From Bacillota bacterium (lineage in GTDB: Bacteria; Bacillota; Limnochordia; Darwinibacteriales; Darwinibacteriaceae), in assembly GCA_012520315.1 (NCBI GenBank), contig JAAYOM010000119.1, positions 1-43,665 on the forward strand: a stretch of DNA of 43,665 nucleotides, read 5' to 3'. Below, piece after piece: positions 1-8,209 of this stretch. Within the stretch, counting starts at the first letter, position 1, and each line of letters begins with the position of its first letter. Under the pieces are notes generated by a model. It had not been told where the DNA came from. It made no database searches and saw only the letters and a list, made by a program, of their open reading frames with translations. The position numbers and the translations under genes were made by a program.

Positions 1-263
1 ACTTTCGGTTTCAACATTCAGCTGACGGGGTGCTGCTGACTTGGAGTCGGGTCAACCACTACGAGGCGGCCGGATACTTCCTCTTTGCCCAAACCAGTCC
101 CCTGGAACGTTATGAGTTATTGACATCAGTGCCGTTAGAAGAAACAAGCTTTCTTCACGCATTGGAGCCAGACCATGCCCTAGACATAAACTACGCAGTG
201 GCAGCAGTCAGCACAAGCGGTCTGGTCGGTTATTACTCCACACAGCGGTTTAGCAGGCCATAG
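1..263 (+). CDS. C-terminal fragment of a protein with a fibronectin type III-like domain
   Basis: The reading frame is open from the window edge (first full codon at base 3) to a TAG at 261-263, so this is the 3' end of a longer gene. The visible ~86 residues have the rhythm of a fibronectin type III module: a LTWSRV strand, then AAGYFLFAQ, then a late strand ending AVAAVSTSGLVGYYS. Such modules are usually extracellular adhesion or carbohydrate-binding spacers. The rest of the protein, and so its function, lies outside the window. A hairpin terminator follows at once. The domain call rests on pattern only. Confidence 0.5.
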   Translation, partial: FRFQHSADGVLLTWSRVNHYEAAGYFLFAQTSPLERYELLTSVPLEETSFLHALEPDHALDINYAVAAVSTSGLVGYYSTQRFSRP

Positions 264-270
264 GTTCAAC

Positions 271-298
271 AAAGGCACAGGAATTCCTGTGCCTTTTC
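271..298. terminator. Bidirectional rho-independent terminator
   Basis: An 11-bp perfect stem (AAAGGCACAGG / CCTGTGCCTTT) with an AATT loop lies between two convergent genes. It is flanked by a T-run on the plus side and by A residues (T on the minus strand) on the other, so it can end both the upstream plus-strand gene and the minus-strand gene ending at 299. Confidence 0.85.
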
Positions 299-766
299 CT
301 ATAAACGCCAGAGAGCGATCAAAATACCTAAAGCAGCCCCAACCACAACTTCAAACGGTGTGTGGCCCAAGAGCTCGCGCAGTCTTTCGGGATGCAGCTC
401 CCGGCGATTCAAATCTTCGATCATCCGATTCAGTACACGTGCCTGTTTACCAGCGGCTCGCCGTACACCGGAGGCATCATACATTACAATCACGGCAAAC
501 ACGGCGGCTAGGGCGAACATAGTAGAGTCAAATCCGTCACGCAGACCTACCCCTGTACACAACGAAGTTACAAAGGCACTGTGCGAACTGGGCATTCCGC
601 CAGGTTCAACCAGCCGTCTAAAATTCAGCTCCTTGGACACGAAGGCCCAGGAGATTATCTTAAAGATTTGAGCCAGGGCCCAAGCTAAGATAGCAGCCAT
701 TAAAACTTCATTACTTTGAATTTGTCTAAGAATGGGTTGAGAATTAATCGCCTCTGCCCCCTTCAT
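299..766 (-). CDS. yuiD: Divergent PAP2 family membrane protein (YuiD / DUF212)
   Basis: Small integral membrane protein of the divergent PAP2 (acid phosphatase/vanadium haloperoxidase-related) family, like Bacillus YuiD. Visible marks are GGMPSSHSAFVTSL in the middle and HTPFEVVVGAALG near the C-terminus, which resemble the phosphatase signature motifs, plus 3-4 hydrophobic segments. At 155 residues it matches the family length. No experimental role is known to me for the family. The ATG at 766 has no good ribosome binding site. A purine-rich AAGGGGGCAGAGG lies inside the first codons, 5' of an in-frame ATT at 748, so the true start could be that ATT. It is transcribed divergently from the DUF441 gene. 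Confidence 0.85.
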   Translation of the reverse strand: MKGAEAINSQPILRQIQSNEVLMAAILAWALAQIFKIISWAFVSKELNFRRLVEPGGMPSSHSAFVTSLCTGVGLRDGFDSTMFALAAVFAVIVMYDASGVRRAAGKQARVLNRMIEDLNRRELHPERLRELLGHTPFEVVVGAALGILIALWRL

Positions 767-808
767 ATCAAGTAGATTTCGGCATAGGATGTTCAGGGAG
801 GGATAAAA

Positions 809-1255
809 ATGACCTCAGTGTTACCCCTGCTGATTGTCTTTATAATTGCCGTTCTGACTAAGAACAATCTTCTTGGGGCGGCAGCAGCCATCGTCTTTTT
901 TATTGATCTGATGCGTCTAAACCGCTTTTTCCGCTTGATCCAAAACCGCGGACTGGAAGGGGGTGTACTGCTCTTGACTGTCGCCCTCTTGGTACCCCTG
1001 GCTGACGGACAATTGACCAGGGAAAGCCTTGCTTCTTCCCTATTCAGCCCCCTAGGCATTCTTGCCGTAATTGGAGGCATTTTGGGAGCATACTTCAACA
1101 GTCAGGGTCTGGATCTAATAGCTGTCGAACCATCCATCATCCCCGGCATTTTAATCGGGGTCATGGTCAGCGTGTTTTTCTTCGGCGGAGTCTCCGTTGG
1201 ACCTATCATGGCCGCTGGAATTACCGCGTTATTGGCCCGCCTATTCATCCGCTAA
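809..1255 (+). CDS. DUF441 family membrane protein (YtwI-like)
   Basis: A 148-residue protein with four hydrophobic segments, matching the DUF441 family (Bacillus YtwI). Typical features are the N-terminal LLIVFIIAVLTKNNLLGAAAAIV segment, the conserved NRGLEGGVLLLTVALLVPLADG loop, and a C-terminal SVGPIMAAGITALLARL helix. The function of the family is unknown. The ATG at 809 follows a clear GGGAGGGAT ribosome binding site. It stands alone, divergent from the YuiD-type gene and convergent with the FtsH-like gene. A weak 6-bp inverted repeat (CTTCCT/AGGAAG) without a T-run lies in the 42-bp gap after it. Confidence 0.85.
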   Translation: MTSVLPLLIVFIIAVLTKNNLLGAAAAIVFFIDLMRLNRFFRLIQNRGLEGGVLLLTVALLVPLADGQLTRESLASSLFSPLGILAVIGGILGAYFNSQGLDLIAVEPSIIPGILIGVMVSVFFFGGVSVGPIMAAGITALLARLFIR

Positions 1256-1297
1256 CTCGCCATTCTTAATTATAGCAGGTTCAGCTTCCTGGAACAA

Positions 1298-2815
1298 CTA
1301 GGAAGAAATCTGTACAGACAGACCGCAGGTTTCGATCATAGTCCGAAATGCCTCTCCTGTCAGGCTTTCTTCAGCCAAAAGATGCTTTGCTGCACTTTTC
1401 ATTAACTCAATCTTGTTTGTCAAGAAATCTTTAACATTTTGTTCCTGTTCCCTAATGATCTGGACAATGGCATCATGGAGCTCGCCTGCAGGAAGCTCGG
1501 TGCTTACAATGCCGAGATGTGACAAGCCCGCAAATACCATCCGCTTTGCTAAGTCGGTTGCCTGCTCAATATCCCCCGCCGCTCCGGTTGAGCGCTGGCC
1601 AAAAATGAGTTCCTCACTCACCGCCCCTGCCACACAAACCTTTATGGAATCGAGCAGTTGATCTTTTGTGTACAAGTATTGATCGTCCTGCGGGTTCTGC
1701 CTGATATAACCCAGCGCCTGATTACGCGGGGTGATCGTAATAGATGCTACTGAACCAGGACGAACATGCTCACTGATAATGGCATGCCCCACCTCGTGGT
1801 AGGCTACCCGTTCACGCTCTTCGGCTTGTATAGATCGATTGGACTTTTCACCGAGCATAACCTTTTCAATAGCTTCACTGATATCAGTCTGGCTGATCCT
1901 CTCACGACCGTCGCGCAATGCGCTGATTGCCGCTTCGTTTAATAGGCTTTCTAAATGTGAGCCGGAAAATCCTGTCGTCTCAGCAGCCGTAAGCTCAAGG
2001 TCTACTTCAGGTGCTAAAGGCTTGTTGACAGAATGGATTTCTAAGATGCGTAACCGCCCGGCTTTGTCAGGCAGGTCTACTTGAACAATGCGGTCAAAGC
2101 GGCCTGGCCTTAGAAGTGCCGGGTCCAAAAGATCCTTGCGGTTGGTAGCCCCCACTACCAGCACTCTGACTGAGTGTTCACTGCGAATTCCGTCGATTTG
2201 AGTGAGCAGTTCATTTAACGTCTGGTCATATTCCATGTGACTTACATTCTTGCCTCGTTTGGCACCCAGTACATCGATTTCATCGATGAAGATGATGGCA
2301 CTGGATTTCCCTTCCCGTTCTGCCATGGAGCGTGCCTGCTTAAAAAGTTGACGTACCCGGTTAGCCCCTACGCCCGCATACATTTGCACAAACTCTGAGC
2401 CTGATGCAGCTAAAAAAACTGACCCTGTGTAGTTTGCCGCAGCCTTGGCCATCAGAGTCTTTCCGGTACCGGGAGGTCCGGTCAGGAGCACCCCTTTCAA
2501 AGGCCTAATGCCCAGACGGCTGGTTCGTTCACTTTCTTTCAAAAAGGCCAGGGCTTCCAAAAACTCCCGCTTGGCAACTTCCTGCCCCCCAATATCATCG
2601 AAGGTGACCTTAGGTATACTGCTGTTTTCGCTGTTGCCTACCGCATTGACATTGAAGCGGGGCGACAGTCCGCCACGCCCATTGAGAATCAACCCCCCGA
2701 GAAGCAGCATACTTACGGGAAGAAGAATAAAAGAAAAATCAAAACCTGACAGAAAAGCCAAAATGACTATGGCTAAACCTGCACCTACGGCACCCTCCCT
2801 TACCCATTTTTTCAA
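1298..2815 (-). CDS. FtsH-like membrane AAA+ zinc metalloprotease lacking the extracytoplasmic domain
   Basis: ATP-dependent membrane protease of the FtsH family, 505 residues. Two hydrophobic segments (about 9-24 and 28-45) are joined by a tiny loop, whereas canonical FtsH has a ~70-residue extracytoplasmic domain there. The AAA+ module has Walker A GPPGTGKT (113-120), Walker B IIFIDEID (173-180) and the second region of homology (TNRKDLLDPALLRPGRFDR). The pore loop reads MYAGVGA instead of the usual MFVGVGA. The protease domain has the zinc motif HEVGH (339-343) and a downstream GDIEQATDLAKRMV that carries the third zinc ligand. The TTG start at 2815 is set by AAGGGAGGT 8 nt upstream and overlaps the stop of the preceding gene, so translation is probably coupled. 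The protease and ATPase look active; the substrate is unknown. Confidence 0.88.
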   Translation of the reverse strand: MKKWVREGAVGAGLAIVILAFLSGFDFSFILLPVSMLLLGGLILNGRGGLSPRFNVNAVGNSENSSIPKVTFDDIGGQEVAKREFLEALAFLKESERTSRLGIRPLKGVLLTGPPGTGKTLMAKAAANYTGSVFLAASGSEFVQMYAGVGANRVRQLFKQARSMAEREGKSSAIIFIDEIDVLGAKRGKNVSHMEYDQTLNELLTQIDGIRSEHSVRVLVVGATNRKDLLDPALLRPGRFDRIVQVDLPDKAGRLRILEIHSVNKPLAPEVDLELTAAETTGFSGSHLESLLNEAAISALRDGRERISQTDISEAIEKVMLGEKSNRSIQAEERERVAYHEVGHAIISEHVRPGSVASITITPRNQALGYIRQNPQDDQYLYTKDQLLDSIKVCVAGAVSEELIFGQRSTGAAGDIEQATDLAKRMVFAGLSHLGIVSTELPAGELHDAIVQIIREQEQNVKDFLTNKIELMKSAAKHLLAEESLTGEAFRTMIETCGLSVQISS

Positions 2816-3375
2816 CTGTCTGTACCTCCCTTATTAACGATGGAAATCCTTCCTTCGTTCAAGTCGCGGCTAATAACCCTTTTTAGGGTACTGTCTGCTA
2901 CACCTAAAGCAAGGTAAACAAACTCTCGATCCACACCCAGCTCCCAAGTGACTCCTGCAGCATTTGCTAACCCCTTTACCCGTTCTTCCAATACGGTGAA
3001 CTCGCCGGTCATGACCGCCTCTTCCACCTTTATTTGAATATCCAAATAAAGGTCAATTAGCTCCTTACTTGGCGAGTCCTGTATGAAAACTGCATAATCC
3101 CCTCCGGCAGCGGTCAACGTCTGATAGACTTGTCCAAAGACAAGGCCTAAGGAGGTATCCTCCTCCAGTTGCAGGGTTACCAAAGTTTCAGCACCCGTAT
3201 TGAACATACTCTTTTCAATGCTTACATCCACTACACCAGGGACATCCTGGATGCGTTGGACTAAAGGATCAATGACTTGCATTCTTTGATGTAAATATTG
3301 CGCCCCCAGTCCCAGAGCAAAGACTACGACAAAGACCAGAAGGGCAATATGGATTTTAAATCCCCTCAAGCGCAT
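2812..3375 (-). CDS. Small membrane-anchored protein of unknown function, coupled to the FtsH-like protease
   Basis: I do not recognise the family. From the ATG at 3375 (AAGGGG ribosome binding site 7 nt upstream) it is 187 residues: a basic N-terminus, one transmembrane helix (about residues 9-26), then ~160 residues predicted to lie outside the membrane. The soluble part looks alpha/beta with alternating amphipathic strands (VPGVVDVSIE, ETLVTLQLEE, DLYLDIQIKV). The stop overlaps the TTG start of the FtsH-like gene by 4 nt, so the two are probably made together and may act together. A longer frame back to 3444 is unlikely because it would begin inside the pgsA terminator. Confidence 0.7.
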   Translation of the reverse strand: MRLRGFKIHIALLVFVVVFALGLGAQYLHQRMQVIDPLVQRIQDVPGVVDVSIEKSMFNTGAETLVTLQLEEDTSLGLVFGQVYQTLTAAGGDYAVFIQDSPSKELIDLYLDIQIKVEEAVMTGEFTVLEERVKGLANAAGVTWELGVDREFVYLALGVADSTLKRVISRDLNEGRISIVNKGGTDS

Positions 3376-3407
3376 GGAGCATCCCCTTACTAACGTTTGT
3401 TTGTTCC

Positions 3408-3440
3408 AGAAAAATAAAAAGGTCAGTACAGCATACTGAC
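3408..3440 (-). terminator. Rho-independent terminator after pgsA
   Basis: On the minus strand a GTCAGTA / TACTGAC stem (3422-3440) is followed by CTTTTTATTTTTC. It ends rimO-pgsA and separates it from the membrane-protein/FtsH-like pair. Confidence 0.8.
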
Positions 3441-3457
3441 ACATTTATTATAACATA

Positions 3458-3982
3458 CTATTCCATTGAGCTTTTTAGTATATCTTGGGCATTGCGGAAA
3501 TAATCCACACCTGAGAAAATTGTCATTACAACTGCAACCCACATTAAGACAGGGGCCCAAGTAATACCAAGAAGAAAAGCTGTAACTGCCGCTATTTGGG
3601 TGACAGTTTTCAGTTTCCCAAGTTTGGAAGCAGCAATGACCTTGCCGTCGGCAGCTGCCAACATTCTGAGTCCCGAAACAGAAAACTCACGTGCCAGAAT
3701 GATCAAAGCCGCCCAAGTGCTGACCTGACCAAGCTCGACTAGGGCCAAGAGCGCTGCAGTGATCAAAAGCTTATCAGCTATGGGGTCAATTAGCTCGCCA
3801 AAGCGAGTGACTTCCTTGCGACTGCGTGCTAAATACCCATCTAGGCCATCGGTCAGAGCCGCTGCCAAGAAGACCACGACAGCTGGTATGTTCAGTCCGG
3901 CGGGGGAACTGAGACAAAGGTAGGTAAAGAGTGGAACTAGTAAAATGCGGGAAATTGTAACTAAATTAGGCAAATTAATCAC
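3458..3982 (-). CDS. pgsA: CDP-diacylglycerol--glycerol-3-phosphate 3-phosphatidyltransferase
   Basis: Makes phosphatidylglycerol phosphate, the first committed step to phosphatidylglycerol and cardiolipin, in the cytoplasmic membrane. The complete CDP-alcohol phosphotransferase motif D-x2-DG-x2-AR-x8-G-x3-D-x3-D is visible at residues 45-70 (D45, D48, G49, A52, R53, G62, D66, D70), with several transmembrane helices around it. I chose the GTG at 3982 because GGAGGAGG lies 7 nt upstream and the product then begins MINLPNLVTISR, the usual PgsA N-terminus (174 residues). The longer frame would run deep into rimO. The start lies within the last 8 nt of rimO, giving a tightly coupled rimO-pgsA pair. 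Confidence 0.95.
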   Translation of the reverse strand: MINLPNLVTISRILLVPLFTYLCLSSPAGLNIPAVVVFLAAALTDGLDGYLARSRKEVTRFGELIDPIADKLLITAALLALVELGQVSTWAALIILAREFSVSGLRMLAAADGKVIAASKLGKLKTVTQIAAVTAFLLGITWAPVLMWVAVVMTIFSGVDYFRNAQDILKSSME

Positions 3983-5297
3983 AGTCAACCTCCTCCCCAA
4001 CCAAATCGTAATCATGTGCCTCCGTAACCAAAACCTGAACCAGTTGGCCAGGCTCAAACGTGCCCGTTCCCAAATAGACAACTCCATCTACATCAGGTGC
4101 CTGCCCCTGGTGGCGCCCGACCATGACCAAATCCGATTCCGCGGAAGGGAATTCCATGAGGACCTGAAGTTTGCTTCCCACCAGTTCTTCATTTAACTCC
4201 CGCGAGATCTGTTGCTGAAGGCCCATTGCCTGCCGATAGCGGGCTTCTTTGACCTCTTCGGAAATCTGATTCGGATAGCCGTAAGCAGCGGAGTTTTCTT
4301 CCTGGGAGTATTTGAAGATGCCCACATGGTTTAAACGTTCAGACTTCAAGAAAGCAAGAAGTTCTTGAAAGTCCTCTTCAGTTTCACCGGGGAAACCTAC
4401 AATAAATGAACTGCGAATGGTTACACCTGGAATTTTGGCTCGAATTCTCCGAATCAGCTCCCTTGTACTCTTGAAGTCACCCGGACGCTTCATGCTCTTT
4501 AACATACGCCCTGAAACGTGCTGCAAGGGGAGATCAATATACTTCACAATGTTCGGAGTCTCATTGATCAGCTCCAGCAGTTCATCAGTTATGCTGGTAG
4601 GATAGGTGTAGAGCAGGCGGATCCAGGGAATATCAAGTGCCGCAAGGTGCCTCAACAGCTCCACGATATTTGTCTCGGCATCAGTACCGTAGGCTGTCGT
4701 GTCCTGGGCGATCACCGCAACTTCCTGCACTCCCCGTTCCCTCATTAGCCTAGCCTCGGCTAAAACAGACTCCAAACTTCGGCTCCGTCTCCTACCCCTA
4801 ATGGCAGGGATCACACAAAAGGCACAGCGATGATTGCAGCCCTCCGCAACTTTCAAGTAAGCGAAGTGGGATCCGGTTGTCGAGATGCGGCGATGCACCT
4901 GATCGTAATCAAAAAAACCTTCCCTTTTCTTAAGAAGGCGCTTGCCCGCTGCTGCTTGTTCTATGATTTCGGGTATCAAATCGAGTTCGTTAGTACCTAC
5001 CATGGCATCAATTTCGGGAATCAAATCCCAGAGTTCTTCGGTGTAGCGCTGGGACAGACAGCCCATGACAACAAGGGCTTTACAGCTGCCCTTTTCTTTA
5101 TAGGCAGCCATTTCCAAAATTGCGTTAATGGACTCCTCTTTCGCTGCTTCAATAAATCCGCAGGTATTTATGATAATAATCTCTGCCTGTACCGGATCGC
5201 TTACGATCTCATGGGACGCATCAGACAAAAAACCAAGGACAATTTCAGTATCTACAAGATTTTTTGCACAACCTAAGGAAACAACACCAATTTTCAT
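3975..5297 (-). CDS. rimO: Ribosomal protein S12 methylthiotransferase RimO
   Basis: Radical-SAM enzyme that adds a methylthio group to the conserved aspartate of ribosomal protein S12. The 440 residues show the family's three parts: an N-terminal MTTase domain with three cluster cysteines (C10, C46, C80), the radical-SAM CxxxCxxC (C154, C158, C161) within AEGCNHRCAFCVIP, and a C-terminal TRAM-like segment. The opening KIGVVSLGCAKNLVD is characteristic of RimO rather than MiaB. The ATG at 5297 follows AGGAG; the extra 15 residues upstream have no support. It is translationally coupled to pgsA and divergent from the ATP synthase operon. Confidence 0.95.
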   Translation of the reverse strand: MKIGVVSLGCAKNLVDTEIVLGFLSDASHEIVSDPVQAEIIIINTCGFIEAAKEESINAILEMAAYKEKGSCKALVVMGCLSQRYTEELWDLIPEIDAMVGTNELDLIPEIIEQAAAGKRLLKKREGFFDYDQVHRRISTTGSHFAYLKVAEGCNHRCAFCVIPAIRGRRRSRSLESVLAEARLMRERGVQEVAVIAQDTTAYGTDAETNIVELLRHLAALDIPWIRLLYTYPTSITDELLELINETPNIVKYIDLPLQHVSGRMLKSMKRPGDFKSTRELIRRIRAKIPGVTIRSSFIVGFPGETEEDFQELLAFLKSERLNHVGIFKYSQEENSAAYGYPNQISEEVKEARYRQAMGLQQQISRELNEELVGSKLQVLMEFPSAESDLVMVGRHQGQAPDVDGVVYLGTGTFEPGQLVQVLVTEAHDYDLVGEEVDCD

Positions 5298-5449
5298 TCG
5301 ACAAAGACTCCTAAATTTGATAGTATTTTGCTGAATCCACATCTAGTATATCATTCTTATGGTCGGCACGAAATAGCCTTTTGCAGAAGGATTTCAATTC
5401 TAGGTGTGGAACAAGTGTTAGGATGGTTGCGATATGCAAAGGAGACGAC

Positions 5450-5671
5450 ATGAGAGACGGTTTGAGATACTTCGGCCTTATTACCCAAGTCGGCATTACA
5501 CTTTTTATCAGTGTTTTCCTTTTCACCATTTTAGGGGTATACTTAGATCGTTGGCTGGGCACAAACGCAATCTTCACACTGGTTTTTGTCCTCGTCGGTT
5601 GCGTTGTTGCCGTAGCAGCCGCGATCAAACTGATCTTGGATACATTGCTTAAGGATTCGGAGCCGAAGTAG
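5450..5671 (+). CDS. atpZ: AtpZ/AtpI-family small membrane subunit of the ATP synthase operon
   Basis: A 73-residue protein with two transmembrane helices, matching the AtpZ type of small protein that precedes atpI in many operons. The family has been linked to Mg2+/Ca2+ transport and to assembly of the Fo rotor ring. The ATG at 5450 has AAAGGAG 5 nt upstream; the upstream ATG at 5381 has none. It is the first gene of the Fo operon, one base from atpI. The 152-bp gap to rimO must hold the operon promoter, but I saw no convincing -35/-10 pair there. Confidence 0.75.
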   Translation: MRDGLRYFGLITQVGITLFISVFLFTILGVYLDRWLGTNAIFTLVFVLVGCVVAVAAAIKLILDTLLKDSEPK

Positions 5672-5672
5672 C

Positions 5673-6050
5673 ATGTTCAATGAAAACGATGTTTTGCGTA
5701 CGACCCTAATACTTACGATTGTTACCAGCGCTGTTGCCATTATCTGGCGTGCTTCGGTGGCATTAGGCATTCTTTTAGGAGGTTTGATGAGCGTTCTCAC
5801 CTTCCGCCTCATGATTATCGATGGAACAAGGTTGCTGCACAAGGCAAAGGGCGGCCTGGTCGATCAAAGGCGAGCTTACCGCTCAACCATCCAAGGTCTT
5901 GCCAAACGCAGCCTGTTCTATTCTCTCGCATTAATTGTCGGTATACTCAATCCATCTTTAAGCTTCCTTGGAACCTTAGCCGGACTTTTAATGCCTCGCT
6001 TAGCGATACTTTATCATCTGATTCATGGGAGGATTAAACGTGGAACCTAA
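5673..6050 (+). CDS. atpI: ATP synthase protein I
   Basis: A 125-residue protein with four hydrophobic segments and a basic loop (LLHKAKGGLVDQRRAYRSTIQGLAKR), positioned between atpZ and atpB as ATP synthase subunit I is. AtpI proteins are thought to help assemble the c-ring. Sequence conservation in the family is low, so position and topology carry the call. The gene starts 1 nt after atpZ and its last 11 nt overlap the start of atpB. Confidence 0.75.
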   Translation: MFNENDVLRTTLILTIVTSAVAIIWRASVALGILLGGLMSVLTFRLMIIDGTRLLHKAKGGLVDQRRAYRSTIQGLAKRSLFYSLALIVGILNPSLSFLGTLAGLLMPRLAILYHLIHGRIKRGT

Positions 6051-6684
6051 CATTGTTTTTCACATCGGCACTTTTCCTGTCTATGAACCTGTCTTTTGGA
6101 CCTGGATCATTATGGCCATACTGGCTATAGGGAGTTTCCTGCTTACCCGCAATCTGCGGAAGGTACCTCAAGGAGCGCAGCACTTCCTTGAGGTTGGCAT
6201 TGAGTGGGTGGAAAGCCTTATTTCAGTTGACGTGGGGCCTGCGAGGAAAATCTTCGTTCCGCTCATTCTCATGACTGCGTTGTATGTCGGGACCTCCAAC
6301 TTAATTGGAGTTGTTCCAGGGGCCTACTCGCCCACTGCAGATCTTTCCACCACACTGACGCTATCACTTATAATCTATATTCTTGGCCATGCAGCCAGCA
6401 TTGCCAAACAGGGATTTCGTTCTTGGTTAAAGGGCTTTGTTGATCCTTTCCCCCTCTTGCTTCCACTGAATATCGCTGGGGAGATTTCCGAGTTTGTGTC
6501 CCACTCCTTCCGTCTGTATGGTAATATTTTCGGCGGAGGAATTCTTTTGGGCATTATTTATATGATGGCACCATACATAGTCCCTGTTCCGCTTTTGGCC
6601 TGGTTTGGGATATTTATGGGTATAATTCAAACAGCCGTCTTTACGCTGCTAGCATCAGTGTACATTCAAACCAAACTCATTTAG
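6040..6684 (+). CDS. atpB: F-type ATP synthase subunit a
   Basis: Stator subunit forming the ion half-channels of Fo. The 214-residue product has 5-6 membrane helices. SHSFRLYGNIFGG carries the essential arginine (R158) that faces the c-ring. The start is the GTG at 6040, inside the end of atpI, with GGGAGG 7 nt upstream. A nominal ATG at 6025 lies upstream of that ribosome binding site and is unlikely. The neighbouring c-subunit predicts Na+ coupling, so the half-channels probably carry Na+; I cannot verify this from subunit a alone. Confidence 0.95.
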   Translation: MEPNIVFHIGTFPVYEPVFWTWIIMAILAIGSFLLTRNLRKVPQGAQHFLEVGIEWVESLISVDVGPARKIFVPLILMTALYVGTSNLIGVVPGAYSPTADLSTTLTLSLIIYILGHAASIAKQGFRSWLKGFVDPFPLLLPLNIAGEISEFVSHSFRLYGNIFGGGILLGIIYMMAPYIVPVPLLAWFGIFMGIIQTAVFTLLASVYIQTKLI

Positions 6685-6996
<312 letters not shown>

Positions 6997-7061
6997 GTCT
7001 GAAGGGTGCTCATTTAGGGCACCCCGCCAAACTGTATTTTTGTTGTGGAGGGTGACTACAT

Positions 7062-7562
7062 TTGTTTAATCAAAATATCATGCTTGCCCAAACGGTCAAC
7101 TTTATCCTCCTCGTCCTTCTCCTTTACAAACTGCTGTATAAGCCAGTGCGAACCTTCCTTGATAATCGCACTGCTGAAATTGAAGGACAGATCAAGACTG
7201 CGGAAGAAAATCAAGCCGCCTCCCTCGCCCTTCGCCAGCAGCTCGAAGACCAGGTGAAGGAAAGCAGGCAACAGGCTCGGCAGTTTCTTGATGATGCTGC
7301 CAAACGGGCTGAAGTGTTGCAGGCCGAAATGCTGGAAGAGACCCGTCAAGAAGCTTCTGCTATTATCCGCCGTGCGCAGGAAGTTGCCGAACTGGAGAAA
7401 GAAAAAGCAATGGCTGAGTTAAAGGGGCAGGTTGGTGAATTGTCACTGCTCTTGGCGTCCAAAGTAATTTCCCAATCCCTGGACCAACAGCAGCATCAGG
7501 TGCTGATTGATCAAACTTTGGCCCAGTTGGACTCCTTGGATAAAGGAAGTCAAGTGCAATGA
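7062..7562 (+). CDS. atpF: F-type ATP synthase subunit b
   Basis: Peripheral-stalk subunit of 166 residues: one N-terminal membrane helix (about 8-24) and a long, highly charged coiled coil to the C-terminus. The TTG start at 7062 has GGAGGGTG 7 nt upstream. The gene overlaps atpH by 4 nt (ATGA), so the two stalk subunits are translated together. Confidence 0.93.
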   Translation: MFNQNIMLAQTVNFILLVLLLYKLLYKPVRTFLDNRTAEIEGQIKTAEENQAASLALRQQLEDQVKESRQQARQFLDDAAKRAEVLQAEMLEETRQEASAIIRRAQEVAELEKEKAMAELKGQVGELSLLLASKVISQSLDQQQHQVLIDQTLAQLDSLDKGSQVQ

Positions 7563-8089
7563 CGGCAACCAAACATTCTCAAGTTGCTAGACGTTACGCC
7601 GAGGCATTGTTTGCCACAGCCGACCCCGCTGCCCGCAGCCAGCTCAAAGCAGAGTTCGAGCATGTTCTGACCATACTTGGGGACCCCAAGGTCAAGGATG
7701 TATTCCATCATCCGAGAACATCGAGGGAGCGCAAGGGCGAAATGATTAAGCTGATGCAGCTCTCACCCATTATGGAGAACTTTCTGCTATTGATTGTAGA
7801 AAAATCGCGGGAAACGTTGCTCGCCTCTATCGCACACTATTTTGAACAGCTGGTCCTTGAAGCCCAGCATACAACAATTGCAGAGGTGATTTCGGCAATT
7901 CCTTTGTCAGCCGAAACCCTAACTGGACTGGAACAGAAGCTGAATCAGTTCACTGGCAAAACAGTGCACCTAAACACCCATATAGACTCCTCCATTGGAG
8001 GAGGTTTGGTTATTAGGGTAGATGGAAAAGTGCTTGACGGCAGTGTAACCAATACTCTAAAACAGTTCCAGCGCTCATTGATTAGCTAA
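7559..8089 (+). CDS. atpH: F-type ATP synthase subunit delta
   Basis: The 176-residue delta subunit connects the b-stalk to the top of F1. Recognisable parts are the N-terminal helical domain (VARRYAEALFA) and the C-terminal IGGGLVIRVDGKVLDGSVTNTLKQF signature. It is the last gene of this operon. The usual next genes atpA-G-D-C are absent, and a strong terminator follows 7 nt after the stop. Confidence 0.95.
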   Translation: MTATKHSQVARRYAEALFATADPAARSQLKAEFEHVLTILGDPKVKDVFHHPRTSRERKGEMIKLMQLSPIMENFLLLIVEKSRETLLASIAHYFEQLVLEAQHTTIAEVISAIPLSAETLTGLEQKLNQFTGKTVHLNTHIDSSIGGGLVIRVDGKVLDGSVTNTLKQFQRSLIS

Positions 8090-8140
8090 AAAAAAGTCCT
8101 GGTTGTTCGGATTCTTCCGCAATCCTCCGGGACTTTTTCT
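8090..8140 (+). terminator. Rho-independent terminator closing the Fo operon
   Basis: GTCCTGG (8096-8102) pairs with CCGGGAC (8127-8133). A second internal stem CGGA/TCCG lies within the loop, and TTTTTCTTT follows. It shows that the ATP synthase transcript normally ends after atpH. Confidence 0.85.
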
Positions 8141-8164
8141 TTGCTCAATCTCATCTAGTTACAA

Positions 8165-8190
8165 CAAAGGCACCCCGCAGGGTGCCCTTG
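8165..8190 (-). terminator. Hairpin terminator after the peptide-binding protein gene
   Basis: A GC-rich inverted repeat, GGCACCC-CGCA-GGGTGCC, lies about 20 nt beyond the stop of the minus-strand binding-protein gene and is followed by TTTGTTGT on that strand. It is back to back with the atp terminator. Confidence 0.75.
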
Positions 8191-8209
8191 TAATTCACAT
8201 TTTCTCGTC

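Noticed and set aside
3376-3444. Longer N-terminus for the small membrane protein (start at 3444)
   Set aside because: The extra codons lie in the pgsA terminator and lack a ribosome binding site; the ATG at 3375 has one.
5298-5449. Promoter for the ATP synthase operon (TTGATA near 5318)
   Set aside because: TTGATA is a good -35, but no acceptable -10 lies 16-18 bp downstream; other hexamer pairs were no better.
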